A program made the translations under genes and the position numbers. The notes below the pieces were generated by a model. It saw only the letters and a program-made list of their open reading frames with translations, did not search any database and was not told the DNA's origin. From the NCBI GenBank assembly GCA_051294375.1, contig CM119267.1, positions 22,569,486 to 22,633,485 of the forward strand: a stretch of 64,000 nt of DNA, written 5' to 3'. Positions 48,101 to 55,500 of the stretch are shown here, one piece after another. The first letter of the stretch is position 1. Each line of letters begins with the position of its first letter. The stretch comes from Paraspadella gotoi. Taxonomy: Eukaryota; Chaetognatha.

Positions 48101-48584
48101 GTTTCGTGAGGGATAACTCGTTTTTGGTCACTCAGCCTGTCCCTTGGTCTGCCCTACTTACTTGTTTATAACTCCGGTAATATTGTATCTATTAAGTTCA
48201 TATTTGGTAGGAAGCGTGTGTTACTGACCGACATGAAGCCAGATCATAGACGCCACGATCAATAACACCGACCCGACGCATGCAACCCGGATGAACGTTT
48301 TCATGGCAAGCAAGGATTGGTTGAAAGTCATCATGACATTGTCCTGAAACTGTTGAACTGCTAATACTAAATGACCATGGAGATTGAGAAGACAGAGACA
48401 GAGCACTGCGACGTTACGCGGGTCTCGCGGCGGCCAGGGTAAGGCTGTTTCAACCTCTCGAACGATAAATGGTGTGGGGATCATGAGCAGAATGGTCAGC
48501 GGGAGATAACGAAAGCTGTGGACGTAATGGCGCCAGACTTCGAGAGGTTCCATGACGACTTGCTTGGAGGTTTGGTCGAAGTAT
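38749..48584 (-). CDS. CNBD-family ion channel (HCN/CNG/EAG-like), 5' end unresolved
   Basis: Six phase-consistent exons on the minus strand: 48584-48225, 47997-47777, 47255-47129, 44322-44007, 39550-39400 and 38876-38749 (stop TAA). Together they encode about 434 aa. Exon 1 reads from the S2-S3 linker (FDQTSKQVVMEPLEVWRHY, aligned with the IILDP..I...Y segment of HCN) through S3, S4 and S5. Exon 2 holds the pore helix and filter TFTGYGEVTP plus S6. Exon 3 is the C-linker (FNRKMEDVKQVLHVNQ). Exon 4 ends the linker and starts the cyclic-nucleotide-binding beta roll (FHLPGDVIL...YVYKGEVDLVG). Exon 5 completes it. Exon 6 is an acidic then basic tail. The S4 position (VAVLCLCLLNLHGHLVLAVQ) lacks the Arg/Lys ladder. 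The phosphate-binding cassette has CEE for FGE and no clear Arg. The GYG filter predicts K+ preference. S1, S2 and the start codon are not found. Confidence 0.75.
40566..40937 (+). repeat. GAAA-rich polypurine block with repeated anchor
   Basis: TGCCGACTTCGCAGATTTAC occurs at about 40567 and again at 40914. A degenerate version (GCGACTCGAGATACATCAG) occurs at 40761. Long AAAG/GAAA runs lie between them. The Lys/Glu-rich open frame here is compositional. Confidence 0.8.
41155..41300 (-). repeat. Degenerate CCCTAA-type interstitial tract
   Basis: Scattered AACCCTAAT, TAGTCCCTAATC, CTTAACCCTAATCCCTAACC and CCTAATCAAC units within about 145 bp, in the third-from-last region of the channel gene's large intron. 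Orientation is opposite to the 19261-19310 tract. Confidence 0.55.
41853..42062 (+). repeat. Tandem repeat, period about 28 bp
   Basis: Units of the form GATGATAACCAAATGATTGATGC repeat about seven times with substitutions. The array runs directly into dispersed family A at 42010. Confidence 0.75.
42010..42810 (+). repeat. Dispersed repeat family A, copy 3
   Basis: TAGTCATTCATTGATGCGAT, GA tracts, CGAAAATCTCGGATGTAAAT, GCGCGGAATAAATGGCGATA, AAAGCTGGACAGCCGCTGG, then TCATAGCTTGTAAAAGATTT and CTGCAATATGTAAATTAGAT. The order matches 27120-28970. It sits in the channel gene's largest intron. Confidence 0.75.
43004..43040 (+). repeat. Perfect-arm hairpin with GGCTTCGCCGG interior
   Basis: TATCGAGCCT (43004-43013) pairs perfectly with AGGCTCGATA (43031-43040). 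The inner ACCGGCTTCGCCGGT forms a second stem of five to six pairs. The element just upstream (GACGACGACGTCACAAAGAAGC) also matches 29220-29250. Confidence 0.75.
43207..43440 (+). repeat. tRNA-related SINE-like repeat, copy 2
   Basis: This is the least damaged of three copies (others 23281-23565 inverted, and a noisy one near 25120-25390). It contains a tRNA-like core at 43247-43323 followed by a unique tail with TTCAACCCGCCTTCAACCC and the palindrome-like CACCTGTAACACGGTGTAAC. Sequence 5' of the tRNA-like core (GTGGACTAAAATTCACCAACC) is shared with copy 1, so the repeat unit starts before the tRNA-like part. It lies in the large intron between channel exons. Confidence 0.6.
43247..43323 (+). 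tRNA. tRNA-like (probably SINE head or tRNA pseudogene)
   Basis: 77 nt. GCGGCCA at the start pairs with TGGTCGC at the end over seven positions with one G-U. An A-box-like TTGGTGCAGAAAGC follows the acceptor. GTTGG...CCAAC can form an anticodon stem with an oversized loop. GGTTCTAGCCC resembles the B box GGTTCRANNCC. The T stem is imperfect and the anticodon loop is too long, so it is not a functional tRNA gene. Confidence 0.4.
43582..43735. other. GC-richer block open in several frames
   Basis: Between a possible acceptor (CTTCTAG) and donor (ATG|GTTTGG) the plus strand is open for about 50 codons from ATG 43582. Two minus-strand frames are also open. I recognise no family, and it is not needed to join the flanking channel exons, which already match in phase. 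It could be a captured exon or chance. Confidence 0.2.
45480..45830. other. GC-rich unassigned block in a channel intron
   Basis: CpG-rich sequence open for 78 codons on the plus strand from 45508, and continuing in the same frame after one TGA to about 45833. The minus strand is also open. No domain recognised. Neighbouring channel exons join in phase without it. A possible captured gene fragment. Confidence 0.25.
46382..47009. mobile_element. Foldback (MITE-like) element, family C
   Basis: The ends are inverted copies: TTCAGTAAGGCATAGTAAAA on the left and the inverse of TTTTACTACGCCTTACTATT on the right. Inside, ATTCTAAAAGT, AACAACAT and GTAGGCTATATTTATA on the left face their inverses on the right. 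The centre (TTAAGTGGGTTAAAAATTA facing TTTTTGACCCACTTAATG) also folds. It lies in the channel gene between the exons at 47129 and 44322. Confidence 0.75.
47405..47690 (+). repeat. Half copy of foldback family C
   Basis: GAAAAAATTTTCAAAAAGAG through TTTTACTACGCCTTA repeats 46735-47006 in direct orientation with about 90 per cent identity by eye. It lies in the intron between the channel's pore and C-linker exons. Confidence 0.8.
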
Positions 48585-48664
48585 CTGCAGGTAATAGAAT
48601 CAAATCAAGTGCTTTTCTTTTGACTTCGCTTAACGGGAAATTTAAAACATTTAAACTGATGAAG

Positions 48665-49322
48665 TTTAATGTTTTGATGTCATCATGAATACCTACTAAA
48701 TCTTGATTTAGAACAGGGTGGTCAAAAACTTTTAAAAAAATTCAACATTTTTCTAATAGAGATTTTCCGTTCAAATCTGACTGCCCAACTTTACAAACGA
48801 CATTGGGAGAAATTCCGGTAGAAAACAGTTGTAAAAACGCACGATTCCGATAGCGTTGCATCTCAAGAGGTCGACTTTTTGTTCTTGTAGCATTTGATAA
48901 AAAATTTACTATCAAACAAACGAGGAGAAATGGACCACTCATCTCCGGAGGATATTCTAACCTCGTTTTTACTATAGGATGAAAGTGAAATTTCACTTTT
49001 TTAAAATTACAAATGTTACTTCAAATTATGAGATCCCAAAACCCTCGTGTCCCTAGAGCTCGACTTTTTTTGCTGTTATGTGGTGTTATGTGGTGTTGCA
49101 CATAAGTGGCGTCGTCGTCCTTTGTTGTCGTCGTCGGCGTTCCAAATTATTGATCGCCTTTTTGATGATTAAATTTTAGTGTATGAAGCTGAAAATTTAT
49201 ATACAGCTTCTCATCATCAATGTCCTTAAAATTGGGCCAGGACAGTTATTAAATATGTCTTGTTTACGTTTTATTAAAACAAACAAATATCCTCTATTTT
49301 ATTTTTATGTCTCCTTCTCTCT
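48665..49322 (+). repeat. Block duplicated after gap 2 (copy at 59105-59755)
   Basis: Nearly identical over about 650 bp to 59105-59755, differing by a handful of one-base indels. An open minus-strand frame (48742-48996; its counterpart starts at 59369) is conserved between copies, but I do not recognise it. The block lies upstream of the first identified channel exon. Confidence 0.9.
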
Positions 49323-49339
49323 CTCTTTGTAAATCGCTT

Positions 49340-49860
49340 CAGCGATTTACTACCCCCGAAAATTGTTACAATTTTGGGCCGCTCCCTATTTTTTTTTTTT
49401 CAATTTTTTTTTTTTTTTTCCGTCTTGTAACTTTTGCTACCTACTACGAGGATTTGTCTCTTACTTTTTCTACTATGAGGATTTTCCTTTACTTTCTATA
49501 GAAATTTGCTCTATGTCTGCACCCACTAGATCTTCACTTGCATCGCTTTACACAAAATAGCAAATTTTTGCCTGTTTGGTCTTAATAAAACAGATGGCTC
49601 CACAAACAAAAGAGCATTTTTCTGAAACAAAAGAACAGTCCATTAAATCTTCTTTGTATTTTTACCCTATTCTACTAGAGGGCTTTACAAAGCAGGAGGT
49701 CTTTTGTAAGACAAAGGAACATTCATTTGCTCTTCTGTCTGCACCCACTAGATCTTCACTTGCACCTGCTCTTCAACAAAATAGCAAGTGTTTTTTTTCG
49801 ATTTTTTATCTTAAATATTTTTTAAAATAATGTTTTTTATATTTTTGCAAGTATTTTTTT
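49340..49860 (+). repeat. Repeat unit also present at 52882-54330
   Basis: GCGATTTACTACCCC, TTTTGGGCCGCTCC, CTACGAGGATTTGTCTCTTA, CACCCACTAGATCTTCACTT and GATGGCTCCACAAACAAAAG recur in order at 52882-52920 and 53660-54250. The second copy is split by 52923-53655. Confidence 0.8.
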
Positions 49861-49899
49861 CCTATTCTATGAAAATATGCAAATTACCTGTTTTACTAT

Positions 49900-50313
49900 T
49901 ATCGAGCCAGATCGCCGTTGCTGATTATTTTTTTCTTCAAAAACTTTTTTATCGCCATTTATTCCACGCTTTTTTCTCAATACAAAATCCCCAAATTTTA
50001 CATGTGAAGAATATCTTACTTGAACCTGGATTTTGTGGCCGTTGCAGGTCAACAGTAAACAATGTCAAGGAACATGACCTAATAACGCGTTTGGGTGGCA
50101 CTGAAACTTTACATGTTAAAAAAAAGTCAACTTGACCGAGATCACGCCGCCGTTGCGAGGCAACGGATAACCGATATAAACGAGAGTGGACCTAATATTG
50201 CGTACGTTGCGGGAAAACTCTTCTCTCTCTCTCTCTTTCTCTTTTAAAAAAAAATTATTATTTTTTTTCACTGCAGCGTCTGTACAGCTCTTTCTCTCTC
50301 TCTCTTTCTCTTT

Positions 50314-50348
<35 letters not shown>

Positions 50349-51310
50349 TTTTTTAGTCACTTTTTTTTTTCACCACCATCAATTGGCGACGAGTAAACGA
50401 GTAAACGAGTTCCGCCTCTGCACGTCTGTATCAGCTTCTTTCTCTCTCTCTCTCATTCTCTATTCTCTTTACGACTTTACGATCTCTTGCGTGATCGTTT
50501 GTTTTTTAAAAATTCTGATTATTTTTTTTCCTTCTAAAAAAACTTTTATTATCGCCATTTATTCTCGATACAAAATCCCAAATTTACATCCGGAGATTTT
50601 CGTGGATACATTTGGAGAAAAAGTGAATAATAACTTATAAATGCCATGCAATGTCACATGAGCTTCTGATAATGTGAGAGGTAAGCGAAATCTGCTATTT
50701 ATAACGGCAGAACAATCTCAAATTTCATTCAAGATTAAAATTTTTTAAAATGAGGAAATAAAATTTTTTTGAAAGTAAAAAAATATTGGAAGTCAAAAAT
50801 ATCATAGTCGTTAACTGAGTATTTTTAACTATATTTTGTTATAGGGATTAATAATTTTTTGACCTTTATTATTGAAAATAGTTAGCTTTATCGCGACAAG
50901 TTTCATTTCATACAATCAATATCAATCTCATTCATTTTCAATAATATGCAAATAGTTAAGGTTTTCAACCTCATTTTGAACTAGATGAAAACAAAAGTCT
51001 TCGTTTATTTCAATTGAAAAAAAAAATAGAAAGTTAATTTATGCTTAATCACACACTAACAAAACAATTTTATTTCTATCACGTTCTAAATATTCGTTTG
51101 CAGTCTCTCTCTGTCTCACTCTCTCTCTGTCTCTCCTCTGCTGTGTCTTTCTCTCTGTGTGTGTCTCGTCTCTCTCTCTCTCTGTGTCTGTCTCTCTCTG
51201 TATGATCTCTTGCGTGAATCGTTCGTTTTTTTTTAAAAATTCTGATTATTTTTTTTCCTTCTAAAAACTTTTATTATCGCCATTTATTATTTTCTCAATA
51301 CAAAATCCCA
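49900..51310 (-). repeat. Inverted pieces of dispersed repeat family A
   Basis: Three pieces (about 49905-50030, 50380-50900 and 51110-51310) carry the inverse of the family A core. Each reads CTAAAAACTTTTATTATCGC or similar, then CCATTTATT and TCAATACAAAATCCC, preceded by CT tracts. Near-duplicate AACATGACCTAATAACGCGT strings occur at 50073 and 51374. No gene recognised. Confidence 0.7.
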
Positions 51311-51501
51311 AAATACAATAACTTACTTGACCTAGATTTCGGTGTCGTTGTAACGAGTAACAATATCGAGGAACATGACCTAATAACGCGTCGATGGCAA
51401 CGGAACGTTACGTGTATACAAAAAATCAACATGACTTAATTTCACGCCGCCGTTGCGAGGCAACGGATAACCGAGATAAACGAGAGTGACCTCATAATGC
51501 G

Positions 51502-51550
<49 letters not shown>

Positions 51551-51555
51551 TTTTT

Positions 51556-51920
51556 AGTCGGATCTGCTTATCAGCAGATTCCGACTCTATAATTCTGAAA
51601 AAAAAGATGGTCCGCTGTCCGTCCGTCCGGACTGTCCGTCCCCCCTTAGCAAAAAACTTCAATTACTCGTGATTGGATGGTGGATTGGTATGAAATTTTG
51701 TGTGTGGGTAGGAAACTGTGTGATTGAGATTGGATATGAAGTTTCGATGGAATGTGCGAGTGGAAATTGGTTTTAATGGAAAAAAAAAAAAAAAATCTAT
51801 TTCACTATTTGAACGCTAATTGCTCATGAGTGGATAGGGCAATTGACTTAAAATTTGTATAATGTAGGAAAGTGTGTGATTGAGCTGGAAATAAAGTTTC
51901 GATGGAATCATGCGAGGGGA
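51556..51920 (-). repeat. Inverted copy of the hairpin-bearing dispersed element
   Basis: AGTCGGATCTGCTTATCAGC followed by AGATTCCGACT is a 13-bp-arm hairpin at about 51557-51585. GTCCGTCC strings, CAATTACTCGTGATTGG and AGTTTCGATGGAATG follow, the inverse of 26860-27000 and of 35530-35730. Confidence 0.7.
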
Positions 51921-52206
51921 AATGAGTTAAAATGGAAAAAAGAAAAGTCATATTTACTTGAAGTATTTTTACTTAAATTTACTCATTTTTTATTTTTTTG
52001 CTTTTCTTTTGTGAATCAGCAGGGCGCGAACCCGAGTTCCTTGGATTGGAGAGCTCGCGCTACCTCGGCGCTACCGTCGAGTTAAAAGGGGTTGTTCCAG
52101 CTTCTCTCTCTCTCTTTGAATTATATGTCGCTCTCTCTCTCTTTTTTTTCCGTCGCTCCTGCTTCTGATTCTGATTTGTGACGTAGTCGTCGTCGTCGTC
52201 GTCTAA

Positions 52207-52425
52207 TTGCATAATTTTTTCAACTTGCATTATTTTTTCAACTTGCATTATTTTTTTCAACTTGCATTATTTTTTAACTTGCCATTATTTTTTCACTTGC
52301 ATTATTTTTCAACTTGCATTATTTTTTCAACTTACATAATTTTTTTCAATTTGTATAATTTTTTCATTTGTATAATTTTTCAACTTGCATAATTTTTTCA
52401 ACTTGCATATTTTTTTTTAACTTGA
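52207..52425 (+). repeat. 19-bp satellite array, orientation 1
   Basis: About twelve units of TTTTTTCAACTTGCATTAT with length changes in the T run. The flank from 52436 (TTAACTATCTATTTATCAAG, TTAGGCAGTGAGGAAGTTG) is the inverse of 54545-54600. Confidence 0.85.
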
Positions 52426-52922
52426 AGGCATTTTTTTCGATTTTTAACTATCTATTTATCAAGTTTTATTAGTTAGGCAGTGAGGAAGTTGAAAATGTGT
52501 ATACATTATTATTTGTTTTATATCGATTTAAATATTTTTTGTTTAAATTTCCATTAATTATGATTACTTGCATCTGCAATTAGATTATTAGTACTTTTTC
52601 ATTAATTTTCTTTGATAGTAAGGACTGCGAGATCACTTTACTTTTAAGATGTTTCTTGTTGCTTTCATTGTGTAATGGCCTCCTTTCACCGCATGCAACA
52701 TAATCTTTTCACATAAATGCAAGCCTACACGAATGATGGAGGGGAAAAAAGACAAACTAGAAAACATGAATTAATTTATTACATATATTAACAAAAATAA
52801 ATTATAATTGTATTTTTTTGCAAAACCTGACATGTTACTGAATATTTTTTTTATGATGATGCGAAGTCGCTGTTTTTAATTCGTTTAGCGATTTACTTAC
52901 CCCAAAAAATTGTACAATTCTC

Positions 52923-53655
52923 TATTCGAAACCCCCCCCACATTAGCCTTTTGTCTCCCCAAAAAGGCGAGACACCGCGCTGTGACAGACATGTGAAACA
53001 GAAACAAAAGTCCAAACGAAAAAATACTCTCCCGGCTCAGCGGCAGCAGAGCTGCTGCAGGGCCCAGTCCCGACGCTGCATCACTCTGTCGAAGTGCTGG
53101 CTGAGCCGGGGGACGGTCACTTCTTTTTTTCGCGCTCTATGTGATCAGTCGCTTTCGCTTATTTTTAGCGCTTTTTTCGATTATTATCGGGACTTTCTTC
53201 GATATTATTGTTTCATATCGAATTTGAACTTTCACGTCGTCTCTTTTTTTTATTCGACGATCGTAAGAATTCGCGCGATTAATCTCGAGAGGATCGCGCG
53301 ATCGCAGTTCGACGAAATCTTTCGGTTTCGACAAGGGTTTGAGGGACCCTGAGAACCACGTGGGCGCGACTGCGTCGCCAGATGCCTCGCGCCCCGGTCG
53401 GTGTTTCTCTCCACCCCCTCCTCTGCTTTAGGCGCTGTCTTCCGTTACCTCGGTTACGGCGCCTCGGGCCGCGCGCGCAGGGGCGCCGCAACCCGGCACC
53501 AGGGGTGTCGGTTCGGGGTGGACAGCCTACACGCAGCCCTGGGAGGCATGCGCAACGGCTGGAGGCCTGGAAGTATTTGAAGGACGCCCTCAACGGGTTT
53601 TCAAGGAAATGCGGGATTCGCTTCGCCAGGAGGAATCATAATTCCATTCAGAATT
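52923..53655. other. GC-rich insertion splitting a repeat unit
   Basis: Interrupts the 49340-type unit between GCGATTTACTTACCCC and GGGCCGCTCC. It contains an inverted pair CCCGGCTCAGC/GCTGAGCCGGG (53031-53110) and a CpG-rich half (53350-53600) open on both strands. I do not recognise a protein. It may be an inserted element or a captured gene fragment. Confidence 0.45.
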
Positions 53656-53774
53656 ACAGGATTTTGGGCCGCTCCTTTTTTTTTTATTATAGTTTATTTA
53701 TAGTTTTATGTTTCTTTTATCTTTCCCTATGTCTGTCCGTCAGTCTCTCTCTCTCTCACTCACTCACTCACTCA

Positions 53775-53806
<32 letters not shown>

Positions 53807-54604
53807 TTCTCTCTTTTTTTTTTCAATTTTTTTTTCCGTCTTTTTGTAACTTTTTCTACCTACTATGAGGATTTGTCTCTTACTTTTTCTACTATGAGCA
53901 TTTTCCCTTTACTTTATATAGAAATTTGCTCTTCTGTCTGTACCCACTAGATCTTCACTTGCATTGCTTTACACAAAACAGCAAATTTTGTTTGTTTTGG
54001 TCTTAATAAACCAGATGGCTCCACAAACAAAAGAGGTGTTTTTAAACAAAATAGCAATGAAATTTAGTTTTAGTATATCTTTTCTGAAACAAAAGAACCA
54101 GTCCTATTAAATCTTCTTGTATTTTTACCCTATTCTACTAGGGGCTTTACAAAACAGAAGGCTTTTTGTAAGACAAAGGAACATTCAAAAATTTTATCTG
54201 AACCCACTAGATCTTCACTTGCACCTGCTCTTCAACAAAATAGCAAATGTTTTTTTAATTTTTTTAAACTAAATATTTTTTAAAAATAATTTTTTTTTAT
54301 ATTTTTGCAAAACATGAAAATATGCAAAATTATCTGTTTTACTATTTTCTTGTTGCTTGCATTGTGAATGGCCTTCTTTTGCCGCATGCAACATAATCTT
54401 AAAAGTATAATAATAAAACCTTACTATCAAAAAAAATTAATAAAAAGTATTATAATCTAATTTGCATATTGCAGTAAATCATGATTAAATGGAAATTCAA
54501 CCAAAAAATAATTGAATCGATATGAAACAAAGAAAATAAATACACATTTTAACTTCCTCACTGCCTCACTAATGGAACTTGATAACTAGATAGTTGAAAG
54601 TTAA

Positions 54605-55425
54605 AAAATTATGTAAGTTGAAAAAAATTATGCAAAGTTAAAAAAATTATACCAAATTAAAAAAATTATGCAAGTTTGAAAAAATGATGCAAGTTGAAAA
54701 AAATGATGCAAGTTGAAAAAAAATGATGCAAGTTGAAAAAATGATGCAAGTTGAAAAAATGATGCAAGTTGAAAAATGATGCAAGTTGAAAAAAATGATG
54801 CAAGTTGAAAAATGATGCAAGTTGAAAAAAATGATGCAAGTTGAAAAAATGATGCCAAGTTGAAAAAATGATGCAAGTTGAAAAAGATGCAAGTTGAAAA
54901 AATGATGCAAGTTGAAAAAATGATGCAAGTGGAAAAAATGATGCAAGTGGAAAAAAATGATGCAAGTGGAAAAAAATGATGCAAGTTGAAAAAATGATGC
55001 AAGTTAAAAAATGATGCAAGTTGAAAAAATGATGCAAGTTGAAAAAATGATGCAAGTTGAAAAAATGATGCAAGTGGAAAAAAATGATGCAAGTGGAAAA
55101 AATGATACAAGTGGAAAAAAATGATACAAGTGGAAAAAATGATGCAAGTGGAAAAAATGATGCAAGTGGAAAAATGATGCAAGTTGAAAAAATGATGCAA
55201 GTTGAAAAAATGATGCAAGTTGAAAAAATGATGCAAGTTGAAAAAAATGATGCAAGTTGAAAAAATGATGCAAGTTGAAAAAAATGATAAATACTAAAAA
55301 AATAATGCAAGTTAAAAATTGTTACAAGCTGAAAAATAATACAAGTTAAAAAAATTGATACAAGCTTGAAAAATAATACAAGTTAAAAAAATGAAAAAGT
55401 TAAAAAAAATCATGCAAATTTAAAA
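54605..55425 (-). repeat. 19-bp satellite array, opposite orientation
   Basis: About 38 units of ATGATGCAAGTTGAAAAAA with A-run length changes and GTGG/GTTG variants. The units are the reverse complement of those at 52207-52425. Overlapping long minus-strand frames (His, Phe, Asn, Leu, Ala, Ser) come from the repeat. Flanking 54440-54605 is the inverse of 52436-52600. Confidence 0.9.
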
Positions 55426-55500
55426 AAATATTATTATTGCCGCAGTAACAGTTCAGTTTAAGCCTTTGAAAGCGATTTACATGTATTGGCGCAGCACTGG

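Larger units (their letters stand above)
49325..55500. other. 6.2-kb repeat mosaic missing from the second copy
   Basis: In the downstream copy, sequence matching 49322 (TCCTTCTCTCTCTC) is joined directly to sequence matching 55501 (TTTCTCTTATAATTATATGA). The mosaic starts with the palindrome GTAAATCGCTTCAGCGATTT at 49329 and has AGCGATTTAC at 55471-55480, so it carries short inverted ends. It contains dispersed family A pieces, two oppositely oriented satellites and a secondary insertion. No confident gene. Confidence 0.65.

Noticed and set aside
54628-55310. Three long overlapping minus-strand frames of 89-214 codons
   Set aside because: All read through the 19-bp satellite in three frames, with periodic His/Phe/Ser/Leu content. 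Not a gene.
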